From positions 1-64,000 of the forward strand of contig CAKTWP010000010.1 of assembly GCA_934630705.1 (NCBI GenBank): DNA of 64,000 nt, written 5' to 3'. The notes beneath the pieces are model-generated. The model was not told the DNA's origin and did no database searches. It saw nothing but the letters and a program-made list of their open reading frames with translations. The stretch's first letter is position 1. Each line of letters opens with the position of its first letter. The stretch is from an uncultured Clostridia bacterium (GTDB lineage: Bacteria > Bacillota > Clostridia > Christensenellales > Aristaeellaceae). Shown one piece after another: positions 1 to 7,787 of this stretch. The translations under genes were made by a program, and so were the position numbers.

Positions 1-337
1 TGCGGCTGCCGAAATTGCCATAGGGCCCGGGCCACATATCATAGCCCGCCTTGGTGCTGATCACCAGCTCATCCCGATAAGGGGCCAGGCTGTCGCGGAG
101 AATGCGGCCAAAGTTCCGCTCCGCTGCGCCGGGCTGGGGGCCGTAATTGTTGGCCAGGTCAAAGTGGGTCACGCCGTGGTCAAAGGCCGTAAAGCACATC
201 TGCTGCATCGTGTCATAGCTGGCAGGGTCGCCAAAGTTGTGCCACAGGCCCAGGGAAACAGCAGGCAGCTTCAGGCCGCTTTTCCCGCAGCGGTGATACA
301 CCCCGTCCGTGTATCGTTTTTCGTCTGCCATATACAT
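1..337 (-). CDS. aldo/keto reductase, N-terminal part (cut by window edge)
   Basis: Cytoplasmic NAD(P)H-dependent oxidoreductase of the aldo/keto reductase superfamily; only the first 112 residues are inside the window. The start is the ATG at 337, eight bases after an AAGGAGG site. Residues 15-60 read as the first beta strands and helix of the (beta/alpha)8 barrel (CGKSGLKLPAVSLGLWHNFG), and the sequence around HFDLANNYGP carries the catalytic Asp and Tyr of the family. The layout resembles YghZ/GpsA-like reductases that act on short aldehydes such as glyceraldehyde 3-phosphate, but substrate cannot be read from this fragment. It is the next gene after an eroded reading frame on the same strand. 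Confidence 0.85.
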   Translation of the reverse strand, partial: MYMADEKRYTDGVYHRCGKSGLKLPAVSLGLWHNFGDPASYDTMQQMCFTAFDHGVTHFDLANNYGPQPGAAERNFGRILRDSLAPYRDELVISTKAGYDMWPGPYGNFGSR

Positions 338-891
338 GGTTTTGTCCTCCTTGATAGCATAAAGGCGCAAAAAGCCCATGAAAGCATATTCTGCCCCGAG
401 CCCTCAAATCCTGCACGAATCAGAAAACCAGGCAAAAAGCGCAGCGTCACTTCCCGGGCCAGACCCGAATCAAACCGGCAGCCGCACAGCACGGCCAGCG
501 GAAACACGCAGTTGGCCGCAAAACCGATATGCCAGCGACCGGCCAAAATCCCCATCCTGATACCAGCCCTGATTGATGTACATTTTCTCCAGCTTTTCCA
601 TGCCGGCCATCAAAAACGCATTCTCTCGCATACATCCAAGACGGGATATGTATCCAGCCGCCGCAGCATATCGTCCTTGGGCCCCATCAGCCCGGAAAAG
701 GCGATTTACGGCCGGTCGCCAAGCTGGCAGGAGGCTATATACACCGTTATCCACCGCCCGCAGCACATCTTCAGCTCTCATTGGGGCAGCAGCTCCCCGG
801 GCTGTCGAAGAACGGAGTGATCTTCCCGTAGCTGATACGTCTCGGGAAAAAACACCAGCTCCGCCCCCTGATCCAGGCATTTGTGCGCCAT
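338..891 (-). pseudogene. eroded reading frame, family uncertain
   Basis: A good ribosome site (GGAGGAACG) precedes an ATG at 891 and opens a frame that stops after 37 codons at 778. Coding-like stretches then continue in other reverse frames, including one with KMYINQGWYQDG near 545-580. No frame is open across the whole stretch and each stop or shift would need repair to make one protein. The beginning (GAELVFFPE) resembles carbon-nitrogen hydrolases and the WYQDG stretch is reminiscent of DUF2264-type glycan proteins; neither match is strong. I read it as a decayed gene, or the merged remains of two, lying between two oxidoreductase genes. Sequencing error is the alternative. Confidence 0.4.
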
Positions 892-900
892 CGTTCCTCC

Positions 901-1899
901 TTATTCCTGGGTCATCAGCCGATACTGGGCCAGAGAAACCCGCAGCTGCAAGGGCTGGCCTGCCTGAAAGCGGCGAACATCATCCACGATCCCCTGAGTC
1001 ATTTCCCAGGTGACGGCGGTAGCCCCGGCATGGGGCTGCAGCACGGTGTTTTCCCGGCAGTCCAACAACGCCTGCGGCTGCCGGCCCGCGCCCTCCTGCT
1101 CGTATACATCCAGCGCCGCGCTGATTCGCCCGGTTTGCAATTCTGCAATCAGTGCGTCCGTATCCACCAGAGAACCCCGGGCGGTATTCACCAGAATGCC
1201 GCCGTCGGGCATCAGAGAAAGGGCGCGTGCGTTAATGAGATGGAAGGTCTCGGGAGTCTGGGCTGCATGAATGGACACAATGGGCTGCCCCATCGCTTCC
1301 TCAAAGGAGACCCGGCGGCAGAAATCCCATTGGGCCAGCCCGTTTTCTGGCAGAAAGGGGTCATACACCGCCACGGAGCAGCCGAAGGGCCGCAGCAGCG
1401 CCATCAGATTCCGAGCCACAGCCCCCATCCCAATCACGCCGATTTTCGCGCCGAAGAGGGTATGCTGCTGATCGTATCGCTTATCCCAGCATCCCTGGCG
1501 CAGGGCATCGTCATGCTGGGGCACGGTATGCATCATGGCCAGCAGATCGCACAGCACGTTCTCCGCCACATACTTGGCCATGATGGGATTGGCGCTGAGC
1601 ACCGGGATTCCCTGCGCATAGCACGCTTCGCTGGCAATATGGGCCACGGTGCCTGCGGCATGGGCCAACAGCTTCAGCCGGGGAGCATGAGCCAGCATCT
1701 CCGCATCCACCTGAGGCGTGCCCCAATGGGTGATAAGGATGTCCGTATCCGCAAGGGCTCGGGCCAGTTCCTCCCGGGTCATGGGGCGATCATGAGGATT
1801 CAACTCCACCTCCCCCATTTCCCGCAGCTGAGAAAGAATTTTTTCCGGAAAATAGCGGGGAAAAAGTGTGTTTTGTGCGGCAGCGATAAAAAACTTCAT
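901..1899 (-). CDS. D-isomer-specific 2-hydroxyacid dehydrogenase
   Basis: NAD-dependent oxidation/reduction of a 2-hydroxy/2-keto acid in the cytoplasm. The 332-residue protein has the normal family length and order: N-terminal substrate domain, a Rossmann NAD domain with GMGAVA at 157-162, return to the substrate domain. The catalytic set is visible: Arg241 in NTARGSLVD, the acidic residue in DVYEQEG (267-269) and His290 in LQPHAGA. The ATG at 1899 is chosen over an upstream one because AGGAGGAAAACC directly precedes it. The Rossmann glycines are GxGxxA, slightly short of the usual GxGxxG. Substrate (glycerate, phosphoglycerate, lactate-like) is not evident; position beside an aldo/keto reductase suggests sugar-acid metabolism. 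Confidence 0.9.
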   Translation of the reverse strand: MKFFIAAAQNTLFPRYFPEKILSQLREMGEVELNPHDRPMTREELARALADTDILITHWGTPQVDAEMLAHAPRLKLLAHAAGTVAHIASEACYAQGIPVLSANPIMAKYVAENVLCDLLAMMHTVPQHDDALRQGCWDKRYDQQHTLFGAKIGVIGMGAVARNLMALLRPFGCSVAVYDPFLPENGLAQWDFCRRVSFEEAMGQPIVSIHAAQTPETFHLINARALSLMPDGGILVNTARGSLVDTDALIAELQTGRISAALDVYEQEGAGRQPQALLDCRENTVLQPHAGATAVTWEMTQGIVDDVRRFQAGQPLQLRVSLAQYRLMTQE

Positions 1900-2072
1900 G
1901 GTTTTCCTCCTGATTATCCTCACGCAGAGTTTGATTGCATACTTGCGTCAGCTTTTGGATGCTTCGCACGTTTTTGATATGTCATCAGAATAGCGCGATG
2001 AACGTACTGCTTCTGAGTAAATCTGATTCGCCGTTTTGTAGATCATTTCCTTCTACTCATCTCATAAAACGC

Positions 2073-2103
2073 AAAAAACGCAAGAGGATGCGCTCTTGCG
2101 TTT
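2073..2103 (-). terminator. Rho-independent terminator after pyrH
   Basis: An 11-bp perfect stem (2076-2086 with 2093-2103) and a six-base loop, followed on the reverse strand by a run of six T. It ends pyrH transcription before the dehydrogenase gene. Confidence 0.85.
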
Positions 2104-2131
2104 CAGAAAAAGATGATTCCGATGTTTACAA

Positions 2132-2845
2132 TCAATCCGCGGGATACAGCACCGTGCCCATTTCGTCCCCCGCCAGCACTTCCAGGATCGCTTCCGGCTC
2201 AAACAGCCCGAACACCCGCACCACCGGCACCTTGTTTTCAGCGCACAGGGCGAACGCGGCGCTGTCCATCACCTTCAGCCGCATATCCTGAGCTTTTTCA
2301 TAGGTGATTTCGGGAATCAGCCTGGCGTTGGGATTCTTGCGGGGGTCATCGTCATACACGCCGTCAATGTTCTTGGCCAGCAAAATGGCGTCCGCCCCCA
2401 CTTCCACGGCCCGGAGCACCACGGCGGTATCTGTGGAGAAGAAGGGATTGCCGGAGCCGCCGGCAAACAGGGTCACATGGCCTTTTTTCATATGGCGAAC
2501 AGCTTCCTGGGTATTATACACCGAACAGACCCGGGGCATTTCAATGGCGCTCATCACCACGGCCTTGCCGCCAGCCCGCTGCACGGCGTCCCGCATGCAC
2601 AGGCAATTGATCACCGTGCCCAGCATGCCCATCTGATCTGCCGTCACTCGATCCATCTCGCCGCCCTGACGGCCCCGCCAGATATTGCCCGCGCCGATGA
2701 CCACGCCCAGCTCAATGCCCATATCCGTAATCTGGCAAAGCACCTTGGCCACGCGGTCGACGACCTGATGGTCAAACAGCCGGCCGTTTTCCCCCAGCAT
2801 TTCGCCGCTGAGCTTGAGCAGCACGCGCTTGTATTCCTTCTTCAT
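2132..2845 (-). CDS. pyrH: uridylate kinase (UMP kinase)
   Basis: Phosphorylates UMP to UDP with ATP; a hexameric cytoplasmic enzyme of pyrimidine nucleotide synthesis belonging to the amino-acid kinase fold. The 237-residue length is standard. Diagnostic segments are KLSGE at 11-15, GAGNIWRG at 51-58 and DRVTADQMGMLGTVINCL at 65-82, which form the ATP and UMP sites. Start is the ATG at 2845 after GGGAGGGG; the longer upstream extension has no ribosome site. It follows tsf on the same strand as in most Firmicutes, separated by a terminator-like hairpin. The usual next gene, frr (ribosome recycling factor), is absent: a terminator and a dehydrogenase follow instead. Confidence 0.97.
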   Translation of the reverse strand: MKKEYKRVLLKLSGEMLGENGRLFDHQVVDRVAKVLCQITDMGIELGVVIGAGNIWRGRQGGEMDRVTADQMGMLGTVINCLCMRDAVQRAGGKAVVMSAIEMPRVCSVYNTQEAVRHMKKGHVTLFAGGSGNPFFSTDTAVVLRAVEVGADAILLAKNIDGVYDDDPRKNPNARLIPEITYEKAQDMRLKVMDSAAFALCAENKVPVVRVFGLFEPEAILEVLAGDEMGTVLYPAD

Positions 2846-2892
2846 GGGGTTCCCCTCCCTGCAATGCAATGCGGTTTTCGCAGTTTTTTCTC

Positions 2893-2920
2893 ATAAAAAA
2901 CAGGCGGCGCAAGGCCGCCT
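2893..2920 (-). terminator. terminator/attenuator between tsf and pyrH
   Basis: Seven-bp GC stem AGGCGGC/GCCGCCT at 2902-2920 followed on the reverse strand by G and six T. No promoter is obvious between it and pyrH, so pyrH is probably expressed by partial read-through. Confidence 0.75.
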
Positions 2921-2933
2921 ATTTCTTTTGCAA

Positions 2934-3584
2934 TTACTTCTTGGTGATTTCGGCGATTTCATCCGCCAGATTGGATTCCTTCTTCTCGATGCCCTCGCCG
3001 CACTCGAAGCGGACGAAACGGCGCACGGAGATCTTTTCGCCGGAAGCCAGGGTGGCTTCGTTCACCAGGGTGGCGATGGTGATGTCGGGATTCTTCACAA
3101 AGGCCTGCTCCATGAGGCAGTTTTCCTTGTAATACTTTTCGATGCGGCCTTCCACCATCCGGTCCACGATCTTCTCGGGCTTGCCTTCGTTCAGCGCCTG
3201 AACGCGCAGGATTTCCTTTTCCTTTTCCAACGCTTCAGCGGGCACGTCTTCCTTGTTCACGTAGAGGGGATTGGCAGCGGCGATCTGCAGGGCGATGTCG
3301 TGGCTCAGGTTCTTAAAGGTGTCGGTCTTAGCAACGAAGTCGGTTTCGCAGTTCACTTCCACCAGCACGCCGATCTTGCCGCCCATGTGGATATAGCTGT
3401 CCACGGCGCCTTCAGCGGCCACACGGCCAGCCTTCTTGGCGGCGGCAGCCAGGCCCTTTTCGCGCAGATAGGCAATCGCCTTTTCCATATCGCCCTGGTT
3501 TTCCACCAGCGCCTTTTTGCAATCCATCATGCCGGCCTGGGTGCGTTCACGCAGTTCCTTCACCATTGCAGCGGTAATTTCCAT
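2934..3584 (-). CDS. tsf: translation elongation factor Ts
   Basis: Nucleotide exchange factor that regenerates EF-Tu-GTP. The 216-residue protein has the N-terminal UBA-like domain with the family signature around residues 12-26 (ERTQAGMMDCKKAL) and the core motif CETDFVAKT. It is of the shorter Firmicute/Thermus class. The ATG at 3584 follows AAGGAGG. It lies 36 bases downstream of rpsB, the classic rpsB-tsf pair, and shares the rpsB promoter. Confidence 0.97.
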   Translation of the reverse strand: MEITAAMVKELRERTQAGMMDCKKALVENQGDMEKAIAYLREKGLAAAAKKAGRVAAEGAVDSYIHMGGKIGVLVEVNCETDFVAKTDTFKNLSHDIALQIAAANPLYVNKEDVPAEALEKEKEILRVQALNEGKPEKIVDRMVEGRIEKYYKENCLMEQAFVKNPDITIATLVNEATLASGEKISVRRFVRFECGEGIEKKESNLADEIAEITKK

Positions 3585-3620
3585 AGGAATGCCTCCTTGT
3601 CAATATCGGAATGGGAAAAA

Positions 3621-4355
3621 TTATTCGGCAGTTTCTTCGGCGGGGGCTTCTTCAGCTTCCGCTTCGCTCTGCTCGCCCTGCTTGCCTTCCAGCACGGCAT
3701 CGGCCATCTTGCCGGCAATCAGCTTCACGGCGCGGATCGCGTCGTCGTTGCCGGGGATCACATAGTCCACTTCGTCAGGATCGCAGTTGGTATCCACGAT
3801 GGCGACGATCGGAATGCCCAGGGTACGGGCTTCGGCCACGGCGATATGCTCCTTGCGGGGATCCACAACGAACAGCGCGCCGGGCAGCTTCTTCATTTCC
3901 CGGATACCGCCCAGGTTCACTTCCAGCTTTTCACGCTCATGCTGCAGCTTGATAACTTCCTTCTTGGGCAGCAGCTCGAACTGGCCGGCCTGCTCCATCT
4001 TGTCGATTTCGTTGAGCCGGTCCACGCGGGTACGGATGGTGCGGAAGTTGGTGAGCATGCCACCCAGCCAACGGTTATTCACATAATACATGTTGCAGCG
4101 CTTGGCTTCGGATTCGATGCTTTCCTGAGCCTGCTTCTTGGTGCCCACGAACAGCACGGTCTTGCCTTCCATCGCCAGGTTGCGGATGAACATGTAGGCT
4201 TCGTCGATCTTCCGAACGGTCTTCTGCAGGTCAATGATGTAGATGCCGTTGCGTTCGGTGAAGATGTAGGGGGCCATTTTGGGGTTCCACCGGCGGGTCT
4301 GATGACCGAAGTGTACGCCGGCTTCCAGCAGGTGCTTCATAGAGATGACAGCCAT
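3621..4355 (-). CDS. rpsB: 30S ribosomal protein S2
   Basis: Small-subunit ribosomal protein. The 244-residue product starts with the canonical AVISMKHLLEAGVHFGHQTRRWNPKM block and carries the FVGTKKQAQ and RWLGGMLTNF motifs. The C-terminus ends in an acidic, alanine-rich tail of about 20 residues, common in Clostridia. The start is the ATG at 4355 after AAGGAGG; a longer open frame upstream lies in the leader and lacks a ribosome site. It is the first gene of the rpsB-tsf(-pyrH) operon. Confidence 0.98.
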   Translation of the reverse strand: MAVISMKHLLEAGVHFGHQTRRWNPKMAPYIFTERNGIYIIDLQKTVRKIDEAYMFIRNLAMEGKTVLFVGTKKQAQESIESEAKRCNMYYVNNRWLGGMLTNFRTIRTRVDRLNEIDKMEQAGQFELLPKKEVIKLQHEREKLEVNLGGIREMKKLPGALFVVDPRKEHIAVAEARTLGIPIVAIVDTNCDPDEVDYVIPGNDDAIRAVKLIAGKMADAVLEGKQGEQSEAEAEEAPAEETAE

Positions 4356-4459
4356 GATGGGATTCCTCCTTGTTTTTTCCTCCGCGTGCGTCACTTCTGC
4401 CCGCCACCGCCCAAGGGGCGGCACAAGCGGCAGATCAGCGCGCGTGCGTTATCCGTGAA

Positions 4460-4489
4460 ATTATAGCATGATTTGCGGTATTTTGGCAA
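4460..4489 (-). promoter_or_regulatory. rpsB promoter
   Basis: On the reverse strand: -35 TTGCCA (4484-4489), 18-bp spacer, perfect -10 TATAAT (4460-4465). It leaves a leader of about 95 bases before rpsB with a GC-rich stem-loop (inverted GCCGCC/GGCGGT around 4395-4430), a place where S2 feedback control is plausible but not shown. Confidence 0.85.
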
Positions 4490-4701
4490 GTCCTTTTTGG
4501 AATTTTTCTAAAGAAAATGGTAGGACTCCAAGCGATCATGGAGATTTCGCCAAACCAAAAGCAGGAAAGCGCGCAATCGGTTATGGTTGCATTGCAACAA
4601 CGACCGAAAGAAGCGTCTCCTGCATGGCATGTATAGCGTGAAAGCGGAAGTCTCTGCAATGTCCGATGAACGATGCGCTGACGACCACAGTCCGCAATCG
4701 T
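4490..4701 (-). other. intergenic stretch with decayed coding remnants
   Basis: No intact gene. The reverse strand continues from the truncated oxidoreductase at 4702 without an open frame, so this is probably the worn remainder of that gene merging into the rpsB upstream region. Confidence 0.4.
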
Positions 4702-4972
4702 TTATGCATCAATGCAAAGCTTTGCCGCCGGAAGGATCGTTTCCACCTCGGTTTCCACAAGAATTGCATCGTTCTTTTCCAGGAGCTCCTCCACGGAAAG
4801 ACGCGGCACGCCTGCGTAACAGGGAAGGGAACCGCGGCGTCGAATCCAACCCTCATCCGCTTCAGCATATCCGATGATCTCATAAAGCTCCGGGTGACGG
4901 CGAAATGCCTCCACATGGGCCTTCGGCATGGTTGTGACCGATGCCGAGCTGCCCCAGTCTGATTCTTTTCAT
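4702..4972 (-). pseudogene. Gfo/Idh/MocA-type oxidoreductase, truncated and frameshifted
   Basis: The reverse strand begins MKRIRLGQLGIGHNHAE (ATG at 4972), the Rossmann start of Gfo/Idh/MocA dehydrogenases. A frameshift near 4920-4928 moves the reading into another frame, which continues with HPELYEIIGYAEADEG and ILVETEVETILPAAKLCIDA, exactly where the family has its second and third strands. A stop at 4702 follows where the conserved GKHI(x)xKP motif should begin, so about two thirds of the protein is missing. It sits 65 bases downstream of the VOC gene in the same direction and was likely the last gene of that operon. Confidence 0.75.
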
Positions 4973-5036
4973 GCTTTTATTCTCGCCTCTATCGTTGCCC
5001 CAAACACGCCGATCGCAGCGGCACTGCGGGATTTTC

Positions 5037-5444
5037 TCATTCCCGCGGGCAGAAAAACTCCACTTCTTCCCCGGCCGGGCCGCGGCAAAACGCCAGGCGA
5101 ACCGGGAAGGGCGGCTGGGAGGGAATGGCCATTTCCGTGGGCTCCTTGATGATTTCATAGCCCGCATCCCGGACGATCTGAATGCACCGATCCACATCCC
5201 CGGTGCGGAAGGCGATATGCGGAATCATGCCCAGGGGCAGATCGCCGCCAGCATTGCCGAAGATTTCCAGAATGCCGCAGCCGGTATCCACCATCACAGC
5301 GGTATTATTCCCTTCGCCCCAGGTGCGCACAGGCTTCATGCCCAGCAGATCACAGTAAAAGTGCAGCGCCTGCTGCAGCTTTTCGTAGCCGTTGCATTTA
5401 ATGGCGATATGATGCACGCCCTGAATCAACTGTTCCATCTTCAT
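5037..5444 (-). CDS. VOC (glyoxalase/dioxygenase fold) family protein
   Basis: A single 135-residue protein with two beta-alpha-beta-beta-beta halves. The expected metal quartet is visible: His12 (VHHIAI), Glu60 (GILEIFG), His76 (IPHIAFR) and Glu129 (EEVEFF), so it is probably an active metal enzyme such as a methylmalonyl-CoA epimerase- or lactoylglutathione lyase-like isomerase. Substrate cannot be told. The start at 5444 follows AAAGGAAG. It lies 15 bases after the transporter gene and 65 bases before a broken oxidoreductase, suggesting a small sugar- or inositol-related operon. Confidence 0.85.
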   Translation of the reverse strand: MKMEQLIQGVHHIAIKCNGYEKLQQALHFYCDLLGMKPVRTWGEGNNTAVMVDTGCGILEIFGNAGGDLPLGMIPHIAFRTGDVDRCIQIVRDAGYEIIKEPTEMAIPSQPPFPVRLAFCRGPAGEEVEFFCPRE

Positions 5445-5459
5445 TTCTTCCTTTCTGCT

Positions 5460-7001
5460 TTATGCCTCCGTATTTTCCAGCGCGTCCAGATGCTCCCTGC
5501 CCCGGCCCAGGATCACCAGCCCCGCCAGGAACAGCGCCGCCAGGCACAGCACGCCGTAGCTGCTTCGGCCCGTCCATCCGCCAATCAGCGAATACAGGAA
5601 CGGCCCCAGCACCGAGGCGAACTTGCCGAAAATATCAAAGAATCCGAAGAATTCGTTGGACCGCTCCTTGGGAATCAGCTTGCCGAAATAGCTGCGGGAC
5701 ACCGCCTGGATGCCGCCCTGCACCGTGCCCACCAGGAAGGCCATGGCCCAGAACAGGATGGTGGAGAAGGAAACGGCCTGCTGCAGGGCGCTGACCGCGT
5801 CCGCCTGCCGCTCCAGGAACGCTGCCGCCGTGTCCAGCACCAGCGCGGTATCCGCGTTTTCCAGCTGCCGGGACGTCATTTCGTCCCGCAGGGTTTGCAG
5901 TTGCTTTTCCGCATCGTTTTTCGAAAGGAAACCGGCGCATGTATCCCGCAGCGCCAGCGCGTCCGTGTCTGCGATCTGGGCCAGGGGCTGGGCGTAATGC
6001 TCCTCCAGCGCCAGCTCATAACGGGCCTGATGGGGTTCCAGCGAAAAGCCCATATAAAAGCCCACGCAGCAAATCAGCGTATACATCACGATAGCGCCCA
6101 TCAGCGCCTTGCGGGCGGTGATCTTCGCGGCCAGCCTGGAAAACCAGATGGAGCAGGGAACGGCCACGATCTGGGTCACCAGCAGGGCCAAAATCATCCC
6201 CACCGTGCCCAGGCCCAGCACTGTGCCATAGGCCGTGGAAATGCTGATCACCGTGCCCACGCCGTCAATATAGAAGAAATACGCCAGCACGAACAGGAAC
6301 AGGCCCTTGCGCTGGAAGATTTCCCGGGCCGTGCGGCCGATATTGCGGAAGGTCTGGCTGACGGTGTTTTCCCCCGTGCGCTCGATATAATGGATCTGCT
6401 TGACGTTTTTCAGGAAAGGAATGGAGAACACCAGCCACCATACGCTGGTGATCAGAACGGCGAATTTCTGGGCCACGGGGCTGGAATAGCCCAGCACCAG
6501 CAGCATCACAATGGACAGCACGAAGGGGATGGTGCTGCCGCCGATATAACCCATCGCGTAGCCCCAGGAGGAAACCCTGTCCATCCGATCGTTGTCGGTC
6601 ACATCGGTCAGGAACGAATCATAGAACAGATTGGCACCGGAAAAGCCGATGCGGCTGACAATATAGCCAATCAGCATCACCTTCCAATTGTCCGTGGCAG
6701 CGATCAGCGCGGTGAACACTACGCCGGCCAGCATGAAACCGGTGAACAGTTTCTTTTTCATGCCCTTGTAATCGGCCACAGCGCCCAGCAGCGGCGCCAG
6801 CAGCGCCAGCACGAAGGTGGCGATAGAGGTGGCATAACCCCACCAGATGTCGCCCGCCTCCCCCGCCACGCTGACAAAAATCGTGGGAAAGATGGCGGCC
6901 ATGATGTTGGTGGCATAGACGGAGTTGGCCCAGTCGTACATGATCCAGCTCCATTCCTTTACGGAAAAGCGCCGTTTCTTTTCAGGCTTGGGAGTCGGCA
7001 T
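5460..7001 (-). CDS. UMF1/Atg22-family MFS transporter
   Basis: Inner-membrane major facilitator of about 12 helices, 513 residues. The N-terminal YDWANSVYATNIMAAIFPTIF block is the hallmark of the UMF1 (vacuole effluxer Atg22-like) family, whose bacterial substrates are unknown. The second half includes the PKERSNEFFGFFDIFGKFASVLGP block. Between helices near residues 322-412 there is an unusual hydrophilic, helix-forming insertion rich in Ala, Leu, Asp and Gln that bacterial family members generally lack. Start is the ATG at 7001 after AAGGAGGG; an upstream extension is rejected for lack of a ribosome site. It heads a unit with the VOC gene. Confidence 0.88.
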   Translation of the reverse strand: MPTPKPEKKRRFSVKEWSWIMYDWANSVYATNIMAAIFPTIFVSVAGEAGDIWWGYATSIATFVLALLAPLLGAVADYKGMKKKLFTGFMLAGVVFTALIAATDNWKVMLIGYIVSRIGFSGANLFYDSFLTDVTDNDRMDRVSSWGYAMGYIGGSTIPFVLSIVMLLVLGYSSPVAQKFAVLITSVWWLVFSIPFLKNVKQIHYIERTGENTVSQTFRNIGRTAREIFQRKGLFLFVLAYFFYIDGVGTVISISTAYGTVLGLGTVGMILALLVTQIVAVPCSIWFSRLAAKITARKALMGAIVMYTLICCVGFYMGFSLEPHQARYELALEEHYAQPLAQIADTDALALRDTCAGFLSKNDAEKQLQTLRDEMTSRQLENADTALVLDTAAAFLERQADAVSALQQAVSFSTILFWAMAFLVGTVQGGIQAVSRSYFGKLIPKERSNEFFGFFDIFGKFASVLGPFLYSLIGGWTGRSSYGVLCLAALFLAGLVILGRGREHLDALENTEA

Positions 7002-7046
7002 ACGGATCCCTCCTTGGCTTTTTCTTATGCGAAACCTTCTTATTGT

Positions 7047-7074
7047 ATTATAACGTTTTTTTCTGGTTTTGCAA
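7047..7074 (-). promoter_or_regulatory. promoter of transporter-VOC operon
   Basis: Reverse strand -35 TTGCAA (7069-7074), 16-bp spacer, -10 TATAAT (7047-7052), about 45 bases before the start codon at 7001. Confidence 0.7.
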
Positions 7075-7122
7075 GGGCGATTTTCGTCCCGGCTTGCATA
7101 AGATGGCAGATAGAAAGGGGGA

Positions 7123-7560
7123 ATGGCCGTGAAAGCGTTTTTCACCCATGCGTGGGATGTGGCGGCGCGGTTTCTGGGCGGCGCGCTGGCGGTTTGGCAG
7201 GGCAGCAGTCTGCGGCTTTTATGCCTGCTGATGGCGCTGGATTATGCCTCCGGCCTGCTCCTGGCCCTGCTGGGCAAAAGCCGGAAGGGGACGGGCCGCT
7301 TGTCCGCCCGGGAGAGCTTTCTGGGGCTGATGCGCAAGGGGCTGATGCTGGGAGTGATTCTGCTGGCGGCGGCCCTGGACCAACTGTCCGGTCAGCAGGG
7401 ACTACTCCAGCGGGCGGCCACGGGCTTCTATATCTGCAATGAGGGCATCAGCTTGCTGGCCAACGCGGCGCTGCTGGGCGTGCCGGTGCCTCGGGTGCTG
7501 CGCCGGGCCCTGGACGCACTGGGAAAGGAAAAAAACGCCGCGATAGCGGATGGTAATTAA
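7123..7560 (+). CDS. phage-type holin family protein (TcdE/toxin-secretion holin class)
   Basis: A 145-residue membrane protein with hydrophobic segments at about 30-52, 70-90 and 95-120, a DYASGLLLALLGK motif and a basic C-terminus, as in the phage holin_4/TcdE family that makes holes in the cytoplasmic membrane for lysis or for non-classical protein release. The ATG at 7123 follows AAGGGGG. No other phage gene, no endolysin with a catalytic domain and no integrase lie nearby; the next gene encodes a secreted three-SH3 protein. It may therefore be a domesticated holin used for cell-wall protein export or programmed lysis; this is inference. Confidence 0.82.
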   Translation: MAVKAFFTHAWDVAARFLGGALAVWQGSSLRLLCLLMALDYASGLLLALLGKSRKGTGRLSARESFLGLMRKGLMLGVILLAAALDQLSGQQGLLQRAATGFYICNEGISLLANAALLGVPVPRVLRRALDALGKEKNAAIADGN

Positions 7561-7787
7561 CGGAAGGCCGCGGTGGGTGATGCCAAACGCCAAAGGGCTT
7601 CCCACCTGCATTTGCGGATTTTGAGAAACAAAAGCTCCTGGAAAATCACGGAAAACGCATTAAAAAATGCCATATATTGCCATGAAATGCAGTGCCAAAT
7701 GCGGAACAAGGGCGGGATGAGGGTCGTATTTGTGATGTACGGCGATGGCCGCAACACATTCTCTATTCACTAAAGGAGGCATTCCCC

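Noticed and set aside
4941..7442. 833-codon forward open frame opposite the transporter and VOC genes
   Set aside because: Antisense shadow: His/Gln/Arg-rich translation, no ribosome site, and the reverse strand holds intact recognisable genes.
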